In this document: positions 18,714 through 27,264 of the stretch, piece after piece
Position numbering within the stretch: position 1 is the first letter of the stretch
Layout: every line of letters starts with the position of its first letter
DNA from: Chthoniobacteraceae bacterium
Lineage (GTDB): Bacteria; Verrucomicrobiota; Verrucomicrobiia; Chthoniobacterales; Chthoniobacteraceae
Direction: 5' to 3'
DNA length: 64,000 bases
NCBI GenBank assembly: GCA_947471505.1
Contig: CANIWM010000006.1
Coordinates: 1 to 64,000, forward strand
Made by a program: the position numbers and the translations under genes
The notes under the pieces: model-generated
The model's database searches: none
What the model was told of the DNA's origin: nothing
Seen by the model: the letters and a program-made list of their open reading frames with translations, nothing else

Positions 18714-19808
18714 TCAGGAGATTTTGTCGCCGAGCACGCCTTCGCAAAGGTCGGTGATTTGCTCGTAGAGAAAGGTGTAGGTCTTCTCGAAGGCGGCATT
18801 GCGTTCTGCCGGGTCGGTGATGGTGCTCGGGTCCGACAGGCTCCAGTCGAGGCAGACGGCCTTTGTCGGCTTCGGGAATGCGCGCTTCGCCGCCGGGTCG
18901 AGCGCGACGATGATTTGCGCGGCCTCCAGATTTGGAAGCTGGCCGATGCCTTTGCTCTGCGGATTGCGCGGGGCGATGCCCTTGCTCTCAAGGAATGCGG
19001 CCGTCGCGGGATCAATCGGCTGCGGGTCGAGACCAGCGCTGGCGAAGATGAACTGCGGCTGTTCGAGCTGGTTGGCAATCGCCTCGGCAAGCTGGCTGCG
19101 GCAGTGGTTGTGCTCGTCGATGAAGACCATGCGCCACGTATCGCCGCCATGCGCTTTCGGGTCTTCGCCCGTCACCATATAGATGACTTCCTCGGCGATG
19201 TTGGTGGACTGATCAGCCACCCGCTCGTAACGGCGGGCAACGGTCTGGAGCGGGTTCGCCGCCTCCTGCGGGATCTTGCCGTCCTTCACGAGCTGGAAAA
19301 TGTCGGCGTTGATCTGCGAGCGGAGCGCATCCGTCTCGGCCTCGCGTTTCATCACATCGCGGGCGAGGTCCGCATCGCCGGTCACGAACGCCTTCACCGA
19401 GTCGCGCAACATCGGGATGGCGATGGCGGCGAGTTGCTGAAACCGCTCCATCGGCACAGTCGCAGAGGTTTTCGTGAGCTTGATGATCTGCCGCGCGATG
19501 CTCTCGGCGTAATCACCGACGCGCTCCAGTTCGAGGTTCACCTTGATGGTGATGTAGGCAAAGCGCAGGTGGCGGGCGACGGGCTGCTGGCGGACGAGGA
19601 ACTCCAAGCAAAGGCGATCCACTTCTTTCTCCAGTTCGTCGATGCGACGGTCGCGAAGGATAACGGCGTACGCCTTCTTCCGGTCCTGAGCGACAAGTGC
19701 GCCGATGCAGGCGGTGAGCGCGTCTTCGGCGAGCTTGGCCATTTCGGAGACTTTGCCGCGGATGCGGCTCACGTCCCGTTCGAGTGATTCTTCGTAGTGC
19801 GATGGCAT
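18714..19808 (-). CDS. phoU: PhoU fused to a low-molecular-weight phosphatase/ArsC-fold domain
   Basis: A 364-aa two-part protein. Residues 1-215 are a complete PhoU with two three-helix bundles and the metal-binding signatures ERVGD (95-99) and ERVAD (195-199). PhoU restrains Pst transport and PhoR signalling when phosphate is ample. Residues 226-364 have the low-molecular-weight protein tyrosine phosphatase / ArsC fold. The P-loop, normally C-x5-R-S, reads D231-E-H-N-H-C-R237-S, so the catalytic Cys is Asp and the domain should be a pseudo-phosphatase. The DWSLSDP acid loop (321-327) is kept, which suggests the pocket still binds phosphate or arsenate. First gene of the pst operon; the start at 19808 lies 249 bp from the divergent DUF47 gene. 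Confidence 0.92.
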   Translation of the reverse strand: MPSHYEESLERDVSRIRGKVSEMAKLAEDALTACIGALVAQDRKKAYAVILRDRRIDELEKEVDRLCLEFLVRQQPVARHLRFAYITIKVNLELERVGDYAESIARQIIKLTKTSATVPMERFQQLAAIAIPMLRDSVKAFVTGDADLARDVMKREAETDALRSQINADIFQLVKDGKIPQEAANPLQTVARRYERVADQSTNIAEEVIYMVTGEDPKAHGGDTWRMVFIDEHNHCRSQLAEAIANQLEQPQFIFASAGLDPQPIDPATAAFLESKGIAPRNPQSKGIGQLPNLEAAQIIVALDPAAKRAFPKPTKAVCLDWSLSDPSTITDPAERNAAFEKTYTFLYEQITDLCEGVLGDKIS

Positions 19809-19834
19809 TTGTTAGTTCCTAACATTCGCCTGCA

Positions 19835-19947
19835 ATTGTTACGAAAAGATGGCGAGGTTGTGCCGTGTCCGTGACATGACGCCGACTCTTCGTGTTTCTC
19901 AGAAAATCCACAAATCTGCCGCAAGATTGACGCCGTTTCGTAACAAT
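19835..19947. repeat. 12-bp inverted repeat in the phosphate control region
   Basis: ATTGTTACGAAA (19835-19846) and TTTCGTAACAAT (19936-19947) are exact reverse complements, one facing each divergent operon. A related CGTAACATT occurs at 19980-19988. The three CGTAACA-type sites in 150 bp suggest binding sites for one regulator acting on both sides. Confidence 0.6.
19861..19878 (-). promoter_or_regulatory. Weak Pho-box-like repeat upstream of phoU
   Basis: On the minus strand the sequence reads CATGTCA, CGGA, CACGGCA: two 7-mers sharing 5 of 7 positions with a 4-bp spacer, about 53 nt before the phoU ATG. The 7-4-7 layout is that of a Pho box, but the match is weak. Confidence 0.35.
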
Positions 19948-19967
19948 TCTCCAAGAACGACACCTGT

Positions 19968-19985
19968 CCGTCACACAGCCGTAAC
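19968..19985 (+). promoter_or_regulatory. Pho-box-like direct repeat upstream of DUF47-pitA
   Basis: CCGTCAC, ACAG, CCGTAAC: two 7-mers sharing 6 of 7 positions in an 11-bp period, the spacing of PhoB boxes (7 + 4). A third, weaker unit ACGACAC lies 11 bp upstream. It is 72 nt before the DUF47 start. The placement between two phosphate operons supports a PhoB/PhoP-like site; the exact sequence differs from the E. coli CTGTCAT consensus. Confidence 0.5.
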
Positions 19986-20057
19986 ATTCAGGGCCAACGT
20001 TCGCCGCTCTCGGCGCACGGTGCGCTCATTCCACTCAAACTCAATAAATCCACTGAC

Positions 20058-20693
20058 ATGCCACTCGCCAAACTATTCGGAAAAGAAACCCGCTTCTGGA
20101 CACTCCTTCAAAACGCCGCAGCCGAAGCCAGAGTCAGCGTCGCCGCGCTCTTGAAGCTCGTCGCCGCACTCGGCAGCAGCCCGACGGAAGCCCTTCTGGG
20201 AGACATCGCGCAGAGCCGCCGCAAGGCCAAGCAGTTTGCCACCGAGACCACCGAGGCGCTCACGAAGGTGTTCAATACGCCGCTCGATCGCGAAGACATC
20301 GAGGCGCTCAGCAGTGCTCTCTATAAGATCAGCAAAACGGTAGAGAAAATCGGCGAGCGGCTCACCATCTGCCCGCCCGGAGCGAAGTTCGACCACATTA
20401 CCAAGCAACTCGGAATGCTCGAGCAAGCTGCGGGGATCACCGAGATCCTCGTGAAAGAACTCTGCGGCGGACAACACGGCGAAAGGGTGAAAGAGCACTA
20501 TGAGCGCATTCAGGCCATCGAAACCGAGGCGGACAGCGTCATGACCGAACACCTCCGCGCTCTTTACCACGGCACCGATGAGCCGCGTTCGATTGTTTAC
20601 TGGAAGGACATGCTGGAGCTTGCCGAAAAGGCGATCGACCGCTGCCGGGATGCAGGCGACATCGTTTTCACAACCATTCTGAAAAACAGCTAG
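20058..20693 (+). CDS. DUF47 family protein (PhoU-like partner of Pit transporters)
   Basis: A 211-aa all-helical cytoplasmic protein of the DUF47/TIGR00153 family, related to PhoU. It begins MPLAKLFGKETRFWTLLQNA and has helical repeats with ERLTICPPGAKF and IQAIETEADSVMTEHLRALY. Members are regularly encoded just upstream of pit and are thought to regulate it. Here the gap to pitA is 6 bp. It is divergent from the phoU-pst operon and preceded by a Pho-box-like repeat. Confidence 0.93.
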   Translation: MPLAKLFGKETRFWTLLQNAAAEARVSVAALLKLVAALGSSPTEALLGDIAQSRRKAKQFATETTEALTKVFNTPLDREDIEALSSALYKISKTVEKIGERLTICPPGAKFDHITKQLGMLEQAAGITEILVKELCGGQHGERVKEHYERIQAIETEADSVMTEHLRALYHGTDEPRSIVYWKDMLELAEKAIDRCRDAGDIVFTTILKNS

Positions 20694-20699
20694 GCCGCT

Positions 20700-22130
20700 A
20701 TGACGCTCCTTTCCTTGGCGGCCGTCGAGGCCGCGAGCAGCGCCAGTTCGGGGCTTACGCTGCTCATCCTCACCATCGTTTTTGCGTTGATCTTCACGTA
20801 CACGAATGGCTTCCACGATACGGCAAACGCCATCGCGACCGTCATCGGAACGCGTGTGCTCACGCCGCGTCAGGCCATCGCGCTGGCGGCGGTGACGAAT
20901 CTCGTCGGCTCGTTCTTCGGGCTCGCGGTCGCAAAGACGATCTCCAGCGGCATCGTCGATTCCGGGTTCATGAATCAGCACGCGCTCATCTGTGCGATGA
21001 TTGCGGCGATTTTCTGGAACCTCATCACATGGTATTGGGGCCTCCCGAGCAGCAGCAGCCACGCGCTCATCGGCAGTCTCATCGGAGCCGCGATGGGAGT
21101 CGCGGCCATCACGGCACAGACGACCCCTTTAAAGAGCAAGGATGGCCAGGAAATCGGCGCATGGACTGCGGCGGTAAATTACGAGGAGATAAAGGAAAAG
21201 AAGGTGAAATCCCTCATCGCCGCACCTCCTGAACTCGTCGCCGCGCTCGGCGACAAGATGAAGATCAACGGCTCACACACCGTGATGCTCGACGGCAAAG
21301 ACGTGCAGGCAGTCGTCTTTTGCGATCGCGTAAAGATGGTCAAGGAAGAGACGAAAACCGTGAAGGAAGGCATCCTGCACAAAGTCATTTACCCGATGAT
21401 TTTCTCGCCGCTCATCGGCTTCAGCGCAGGACTCATTGTCATGGGGCTTCTTTACGCGCTGATCAGTAACTGGCGGCCGGTCACCGTCACCCGGTTCTTT
21501 GGCAAAGCGCAGCTCGCCAGCTCTGCATACATGGGCTTTTCGCACGGAATGAACGACGCCACAAAGTGCATGGGCATCATCACCCTCGCACTCGTCACCG
21601 GCACGAAAGCCGGGTATTTTATCGGCACACCCGATTGGATTTCGCACTGGCTCAGCACGCCGGAAGGCTCCAGCGCGCTCACCATGGGTCTCGGCGACCG
21701 GCTGATCTCGCTGCTCCCGAACTTTCTGCAAATGGGCTACATGCCCACACCCGCCGATGTAAAAAGTCAGGGCGTGCCCGATTGGGTGGTGCTCACCTGC
21801 GCGCTCACCATGGGCGCGGGCACTGCGGCCGGCGGCTGGAAGATCATCAAGACGCTCGGACACCAAATGGTGAAGCTGCACCCCGTCCACGGCTTCGCTG
21901 CGGAAACCACCGCGGCCACCGTACTCGCAGTCACCGGGTCGCTCGGAATGCCCGTTTCGACGACACACGCCATCACCACGAGCATCATGGGCGTAGGCTG
22001 CGCCCGCCGCTGGAATGCGCTCAATTTGCCGGTCGTCATCCGCATCATGCTTGCGTGGATATTCACGCTGCCCGTCACGGCGTTGATCGCCTACGTGCTC
22101 ACGCGCTTGTTCGCACCGGGCGCTGCTTAG
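20700..22130 (+). CDS. pitA: Low-affinity inorganic phosphate transporter (Pit family)
   Basis: A 476-aa inner-membrane carrier of the PiT family, which moves metal-phosphate with protons or sodium. The two signature repeats are present: TNGFHDTANAIATVIGTRVL near the N-terminus and GGWKIIKTLG with GMPVSTTHAITTSIMGVG near the C-terminus. A hydrophilic central loop (~155-225) with alternating Lys/Glu separates the halves. It is cotranscribed with the DUF47 gene. With the divergent pst operon the cell has both high- and low-affinity uptake under one control region. Confidence 0.95.
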   Translation: MTLLSLAAVEAASSASSGLTLLILTIVFALIFTYTNGFHDTANAIATVIGTRVLTPRQAIALAAVTNLVGSFFGLAVAKTISSGIVDSGFMNQHALICAMIAAIFWNLITWYWGLPSSSSHALIGSLIGAAMGVAAITAQTTPLKSKDGQEIGAWTAAVNYEEIKEKKVKSLIAAPPELVAALGDKMKINGSHTVMLDGKDVQAVVFCDRVKMVKEETKTVKEGILHKVIYPMIFSPLIGFSAGLIVMGLLYALISNWRPVTVTRFFGKAQLASSAYMGFSHGMNDATKCMGIITLALVTGTKAGYFIGTPDWISHWLSTPEGSSALTMGLGDRLISLLPNFLQMGYMPTPADVKSQGVPDWVVLTCALTMGAGTAAGGWKIIKTLGHQMVKLHPVHGFAAETTAATVLAVTGSLGMPVSTTHAITTSIMGVGCARRWNALNLPVVIRIMLAWIFTLPVTALIAYVLTRLFAPGAA

Positions 22131-22215
22131 CCAGCTTCGGAAGCCTGTCATTGGAGAATAGCATGGCAGACTTGTCCTACACGGTCCCCTCTGCGCTATC
22201 TCTCGGCATACCGCC

Positions 22216-24654
22216 ATGAATGTCCGAACTCTGAGCATCTGCATCCTCACTCTATCGCCCTCATTTTCCGCGAAGGCGGTGGATGCGGTGGGGGTGGAGT
22301 TTTTTGAAAAGAACATCCGGCCTGTCCTCGCATCGAAGTGCTACGAGTGCCATTCGGTGGAGAGCAAAAAGCAGAAGGGCGGGCTCTTGCTCGATACGCG
22401 CGAGGGTGCGCTGGCAGGCGGAGAGACGGGACACGCGGTGGTGCCGCGCAATGCGAAGGAGAGTCTGCTACTGGAGCGGATGCGCTCGCACGATAAGGAC
22501 GAGGTGATGCCGCCGCCAAAGCAAGGCGGGCCGCTGGCGGAGGAGGTAATCGCGAAGTTCGAGCAATGGATCGCGATGGGTGCGCCGGACCCTCGGGAGG
22601 GCGGGGCGAAGGTGGTCGCACGGAAGATTGATGTGGAGGAGGGGCGGAAGTTTTGGGCGTTCACGCAGCCGGTCTCGGCGAAGCCGCCGGTGGGGAAAAG
22701 TGATTGGGCGCGGACGGATGTGGACCGCTTTATCCGCACAGCGCAGGAAGCAAAGGGGATCGCGCCGGTTGCCGATGCGGAGCCGCGTGCTTTGTTGCGT
22801 CGGGTTTATTTCGACCTCATCGGACTGCCGCCGAGGCCGGATGAAGTGGATGCTTTTCTCGCTGCGCCGTCGCTGGAGAAAACGGTGGATGCGCTGCTGG
22901 CATCGCCGCAGTTTGGCGAACGCTGGGGGCGGCATTGGCTCGATGTTGCGCGGTATGCGGAGAGCACGGGGAAAGAGCGCAATTTCACGTTCCCGGAGGC
23001 GTGGCGGTATCGGGATTGGGTCATCGCGGCGGTGAATGCGGATAAGCCTTACGACCAGTTTGTGCGGGAGCAAATCGCGGGGGACTTGATGCCGCACTCG
23101 TCGCCGCAGGAGCGCGATGGGCTGCTCGTGGCGACGGGCTTTTTGGCCCTGGGGCCGAAGGGGCTGAACGAGAAGAACAAGAAGCAGTTCACGGCGGACT
23201 TGGTGGACGAGCAGCTCGATACCGCGAGCCGCGCCGTGCTGGCGACGACGGTGGCGTGCGCGCGTTGCCACGACCACAAATTTGACCCGATCACCCAGCG
23301 CGATTACTACGCGATGGCGGGGATTTTCCACAGCACCGAGACTTACTACGGCACCTCGGGCGGCAAGAACCGCAACGGCTCGCCGCTCATCCCGCTGACG
23401 CCGCAAGCTGCGACGGAGTCCCCTACCCCGCCCGCCGAGGTCATCGCGCCCGTGGGCGATAAACTGACGTCCGAGCAAGAAGCCCGACTGGTGGCTTACG
23501 CGCAAAAGAAGAACCCGAAGCTCGCCGCCCGCATCGGCACATTATCGGGCCCGCAGAAGACGCTCATCTTCTCCCGTCTCTACGCAGCGGCTATCAAGCA
23601 GAAGGGCAAATTAGATGACGTGAAGCCGCTCGACCCGACGCGCCCCGAGTGCATGGGCGTGCTTGAAACAAAGCCGACCAATGCGCCCCTCCTCATTCGC
23701 GGAGAAGTGGACCAGCCGAGCGACACGATCCCTCGCGGATTCGCCGCCGTATTTTCTCCCGCACCGCCCGCTATTCCAGCGACGGCGAGTGGCCGCGTGC
23801 AGCTCGCGCAGTGGCTCACGCAGGGGAATCCCCTGACGGCGCGCGTGATGGTGAACCGCGTGTGGCAGCATCTCTTCGGCGATGGGCTCGTGGCGACGGA
23901 GGACAATTTCGGCGCGATGGGAGAGAAGCCGAGCCACCCGGAGTTGCTCGACTTCCTCGCGGTGAAATTTGCGACGCCCGTGGCCAGCGGCGGCCTCGGC
24001 TGGAGCACGAAGCGGCTCATCCGCGAACTCGTGCTGACGCGCACTTACGGCCTCTCCGCCGCGCACAATAGCGCGGCGAACGAGATCGATCCGAGCAACC
24101 GCTTGCTGTGGCGGCAAGAGCCGCGCCGCCTCGATGCCGAGAGCATCCGCGATGCGATCCTCGCCGTCAGCGGGCAGCTCGACGCCGTGCCGCCGAACGG
24201 CTCCATCGTTCACAACATCGGCAACGGCTACATCGGGCGCGGGCTGTCGCCGAGCGCGTTCACCGATGCCCAGTCGAAGAAGCGCAGCGTCTATCTGCCC
24301 ATCGTGCGGGACTTCGTGCCGGAGTCGCTAGAGCTGTTCGACTTCGCCGAGCCGAGCCTCGTCATCGCATCGCGGGAGACGACGAATGTCCCGTCGCAGG
24401 CGCTCTATTTAATGAACAGCCCATTCGTGCGAGCCAGCGCGCTGGCCACCGCGCAGCGCGTGCTGGCGAGCCCTGGCGACTTGGCGGGCCGCATCGACTT
24501 GCTGCACCAGCTCGCCCTCGGGCGAAAGGCGACCGATGCCGAGCGCCTGCGCGCCATTGCGTATCTCGGGGAGAAAGGCGCGGCAGCCGAGGCATCGTGG
24601 GCGACGCTCAGCCACGCGCTGTTTGCGTGCGCCGAGTTTCGCTATTTGAACTAA
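22216..24654 (+). CDS. PSCyt1/DUF1549/DUF1553 exported protein
   Basis: An 812-aa exported protein typical of Planctomycetota and Verrucomicrobiota. After a signal sequence comes a cytochrome-like PSCyt1 domain with C42-Y-E-C45-H46, a heme-binding CxxCH. A DUF1549 domain follows (RTDVDRFIRTAQE, PRALLRRVYFDLIGLPP, FGERWGRHWLDVARYAES), and then DUF1553 (GRVQLAQWLTQGNPLTARV, NRVWQHLFGDGLVATEDNFG). The family is associated with polysaccharide use but the biochemistry is unresolved. A DUF1501 (sulfatase-like) partner usually follows; here an AEC transporter does, so the gene stands alone. Confidence 0.93.
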   Translation: MNVRTLSICILTLSPSFSAKAVDAVGVEFFEKNIRPVLASKCYECHSVESKKQKGGLLLDTREGALAGGETGHAVVPRNAKESLLLERMRSHDKDEVMPPPKQGGPLAEEVIAKFEQWIAMGAPDPREGGAKVVARKIDVEEGRKFWAFTQPVSAKPPVGKSDWARTDVDRFIRTAQEAKGIAPVADAEPRALLRRVYFDLIGLPPRPDEVDAFLAAPSLEKTVDALLASPQFGERWGRHWLDVARYAESTGKERNFTFPEAWRYRDWVIAAVNADKPYDQFVREQIAGDLMPHSSPQERDGLLVATGFLALGPKGLNEKNKKQFTADLVDEQLDTASRAVLATTVACARCHDHKFDPITQRDYYAMAGIFHSTETYYGTSGGKNRNGSPLIPLTPQAATESPTPPAEVIAPVGDKLTSEQEARLVAYAQKKNPKLAARIGTLSGPQKTLIFSRLYAAAIKQKGKLDDVKPLDPTRPECMGVLETKPTNAPLLIRGEVDQPSDTIPRGFAAVFSPAPPAIPATASGRVQLAQWLTQGNPLTARVMVNRVWQHLFGDGLVATEDNFGAMGEKPSHPELLDFLAVKFATPVASGGLGWSTKRLIRELVLTRTYGLSAAHNSAANEIDPSNRLLWRQEPRRLDAESIRDAILAVSGQLDAVPPNGSIVHNIGNGYIGRGLSPSAFTDAQSKKRSVYLPIVRDFVPESLELFDFAEPSLVIASRETTNVPSQALYLMNSPFVRASALATAQRVLASPGDLAGRIDLLHQLALGRKATDAERLRAIAYLGEKGAAAEASWATLSHALFACAEFRYLN

Positions 24655-24685
24655 GCGCGCGGGGTGCGTAGGAAGGTGGACTTTC

Positions 24686-25690
24686 ATGCTCATCTTCACC
24701 GTCTTCGCGCAAGTGCTGCTGCCGATTCTTATCATGTTCAGCGCAGGCTGGGCGCTCGATAGGAAGTGGGGCGTGGACCTCGCGACGGCGGTGAAGCTGA
24801 ACCTCAATCTCTTCGTCCCCGCGTTCATCTTTTACGAGCTGACGACGACACGGTTGAACGGCAGCGAGGCGTTGAAGGCGGTGGGCTACACGGTGTCTGT
24901 CGTGGTGGTGCTCTTCGCCATTGCGGCGCTCGTGGCGAGGTTCACCAAGGCGACTCGGGAGCAGACGCGCTCGCTGCAAATCGCGTCCATTTTCTACAAC
25001 TCGGCGAACTACGGCATCCCGCTGATGCACCTCGCTTTCCCCGGCCCGGCGGAGGCGCTGCAAGTGTTCGTGATCCTTGTGCAAAACATCGGCAACTTCA
25101 CGCTCGGCGTCTTCCTTCTCTCCTCGGCGAAGCACACGGGCTTTCGCGCACTCGCGCCGATCTTCCGGCAGACTTCCGTGTGGGCGGTGATTATTGCGCT
25201 GACCGTCCGCGCCATTTTCGGGCCCATTACGCCCGATCTGGACGTGGCAGTAAGCGAAAATACCGCAACGCTTTCGTGGCCGATCTTAGACATGGTAGGG
25301 ATGCGGTGGCTGTGGGTGCCGCTGAAGTATTTCCATGATGGGCTCGTCGCCGTCGCCCTCGTGACGCTCGGCGTGCAGCTCTCGAAGTCGAAGGCCGGGG
25401 CGGCGCTCCCGCGCATCCGCTGGGCGCTCGTGATACGGTTGCTCGTCGGGCCGGTGGTGGGCTTGGCTCTCGTGCGGGTGTTCCAGTTTCACGGCGACTT
25501 GGCGAAGGCGATGATCCTCAGCACGAGCTTCCCCACAGCGGTGAACACGGCGCTGATTGCGCATGAGTTCAAGGCCGATACGGAGTACGCATCCGGCGCA
25601 GTTTTTTGGTCCACGATCTTCAGCATGTTCACCGTCACCGCGCTCATCGCGTTGCTGAGATGGCCAGCGGCGGCGTGGTTGTGGGGCTAG
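24686..25690 (+). CDS. AEC family transporter (second copy)
   Basis: A 334-aa permease with about ten membrane spans, opening MLIFTVFAQVLLPILIMFSAGW and with NSANYGIPLMHLAFPG in the first half, the conserved crossover region of AEC proteins. It is only distantly similar to the AEC protein at 4539, so it is not a recent duplicate. The substrate is not predictable. It ends 46 bp before the adenosine deaminase gene on the same strand. Confidence 0.9.
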   Translation: MLIFTVFAQVLLPILIMFSAGWALDRKWGVDLATAVKLNLNLFVPAFIFYELTTTRLNGSEALKAVGYTVSVVVVLFAIAALVARFTKATREQTRSLQIASIFYNSANYGIPLMHLAFPGPAEALQVFVILVQNIGNFTLGVFLLSSAKHTGFRALAPIFRQTSVWAVIIALTVRAIFGPITPDLDVAVSENTATLSWPILDMVGMRWLWVPLKYFHDGLVAVALVTLGVQLSKSKAGAALPRIRWALVIRLLVGPVVGLALVRVFQFHGDLAKAMILSTSFPTAVNTALIAHEFKADTEYASGAVFWSTIFSMFTVTALIALLRWPAAAWLWG

Positions 25691-25736
25691 AAGCTGCGTG
25701 TGGCTTTTTCGGGGGGGTATTGAGTAACGTGCCCGC

Positions 25737-26831
25737 ATGAACCTCGATACCGCTCTGCTTCAACGAATCCCCAAAGTATTGCTCCACGAACATCTGGATG
25801 GCGGGTTGCGACCGGCGACGGTGATCGAGCTGGCGAAGGACTGCGGCTACCACGGGCTGCCGATAGGCGATGCGGCGGAGCTGGGCGCATGGTTTCATCG
25901 CGGAGCGAACAAGGGCTCGCTGCCCGAATACTTGGAGGGCTTCGCGCATACGTGTGCGGTGATGCAAACGCGGGCGGCGATTGAGCGGGTGGCGTTTGAG
26001 TTCATCGAAGACATGCACGCGGACGGCGTGGTGTATGCGGAGAGCCGCTTCGCGCCTTGCTTCCACCTGGAGCGAGGGCTGACGCCGGAGGCTGTCGTGC
26101 AGGCGGCGGTGGACGGCTTTCGGCGAGGCGAGGAGAAATATGGCGTGCGCTGGGGGCTCATCATTTGCGGGATGCGGCATCGCACGGATTCACTGGAGTG
26201 GGCCGAGTTGGCGATCGACTTTCGCGACCGTGGAGTCGTGGGGTTCGATCTGGCTGGCGAGGAATCCGGGTACCCACCGAAGAAGCACGCGGATGCTTTC
26301 CAGGCGATCCAGCGGGCGAACTTTTTCTCCACACTGCACGCGGGCGAGGCGTTCGGCGTGGCGAGCATTTGGCAGGCGCTACAAATGTGTGGCGCACATC
26401 GGCTGGGCCACGCCACGCGACTGGCGGACGACATGCACGTCGTGGACGGGAAGATCACGCACCTTGGTTCATTGGCGCAGTACGTTCTCGACCGCCGCAT
26501 ACCGCTCGAGATGTGTCTTTCCTCGAACGTCCACACGGGCGCCGTGCGGTCGATGGCGGAGCACCCGTTTAAGATGTATCATGACCGAGGATTCCGGGTG
26601 ACGATCAATACGGACGACCGGCTGATGAGCGATACCACCATGACGAAGGAGTTTGCTATTGCTGTAGAGCAGTTCGGGTTGGGGCTGGGCGATTTGGAGA
26701 AGGTAACGATCAACGCGATGAAGAGCGCATTCATCCATTTCGACGAACGGCTGCGGCTGATCTACGATGTGATCAAACCGGGATTTAGTGCTGTAAAAAA
26801 CACTGACGATTCGTCAGTTTCCTCGCGATGA
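25737..26831 (+). CDS. add: Adenosine deaminase
   Basis: A 364-aa zinc enzyme that converts adenosine to inosine in purine salvage. Zinc ligands appear as H17-E-H19 in LLHEHLDGG, the catalytic HAGE motif in STLHAGEAFG, RLGHATRL, and the INTDDRLMSDTTMTKEF segment with the catalytic Asp pair. The last 15 residues (VKNTDDSSVSSR) are encoded by a hairpin-forming stretch and look like a non-conserved tail. The stop overlaps the next gene's ATG (ATGA). Confidence 0.95.
   Translation: MNLDTALLQRIPKVLLHEHLDGGLRPATVIELAKDCGYHGLPIGDAAELGAWFHRGANKGSLPEYLEGFAHTCAVMQTRAAIERVAFEFIEDMHADGVVYAESRFAPCFHLERGLTPEAVVQAAVDGFRRGEEKYGVRWGLIICGMRHRTDSLEWAELAIDFRDRGVVGFDLAGEESGYPPKKHADAFQAIQRANFFSTLHAGEAFGVASIWQALQMCGAHRLGHATRLADDMHVVDGKITHLGSLAQYVLDRRIPLEMCLSSNVHTGAVRSMAEHPFKMYHDRGFRVTINTDDRLMSDTTMTKEFAIAVEQFGLGLGDLEKVTINAMKSAFIHFDERLRLIYDVIKPGFSAVKNTDDSSVSSR
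26802..26820 (+). terminator. Hairpin flanked by A-run and T-run inside the end of add
   Basis: ACTGACG (26802-26808) and CGTCAGT (26812-26818) form a 7-bp stem with loop ATT, preceded by TAAAAAAC and followed by TTTCC. It lies in the last codons of add, ten nt before the lipoprotein ATG. It could attenuate transcription into the next gene or hide its ribosome-binding site. Confidence 0.35.
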
Positions 26832-27250
26832 AACTCACAACTATCTCTCTCCTCCTCCTCACGTTCTTCGCCGGTTGCGCCTCAAGGCAGCCTGCGCGTA
26901 CCGCGCTCGCGGCACCGCCAGCCGCGAACGATTGGACCACTGAATACGTCGGTCAAGGCTCCGTCAGGACCACGATCACAAATGCCGCAGCGTCGGCGCT
27001 TTTCCTTAAAGTCCGCAGCGGTGAAGTGACCGCCGCGCAGGCGGAACTCGGGCTCAATGCAAGCCGCGACCTGAATCTCGCGCCCGGTTCATACGTCACG
27101 GAGATGAAGATCACCCATGGGAGTAAGGAGGATTTTTACCGAGGGCCCGGCTTCGTCATCCCACCCAACACCGCGCGTATGAATTTGCGCCTGCAGGTCG
27201 CCAGCCATACGAATCTCGTGCCCATTAGCCGCAAGGAGTTCGAGCGGTAG
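26828..27250 (+). CDS. Small lipoprotein of unknown function
   Basis: A 140-aa protein with signal MKLTTISLLLLTFFA and a lipobox ending at C17 (FAGC), so probably lipid-anchored. The mature part is rich in Ala, Asn and Thr with predicted beta strands (RTTITNAAASALFLKVRSGE, GSYVTEMKITHG) and no recognised domain. The start overlaps the add stop. It ends 14 bp from the convergent Ser/Thr kinase gene. I do not recognise the family. Confidence 0.8.
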   Translation: MKLTTISLLLLTFFAGCASRQPARTALAAPPAANDWTTEYVGQGSVRTTITNAAASALFLKVRSGEVTAAQAELGLNASRDLNLAPGSYVTEMKITHGSKEDFYRGPGFVIPPNTARMNLRLQVASHTNLVPISRKEFER

Positions 27251-27264
27251 AAGCGGCGGGCCGA

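Noticed and set aside
19809-20057. A riboswitch or sRNA in the phosphate control region
   Set aside because: No strong extended stem or terminator is present. The symmetric elements are short and spaced like protein-binding sites.
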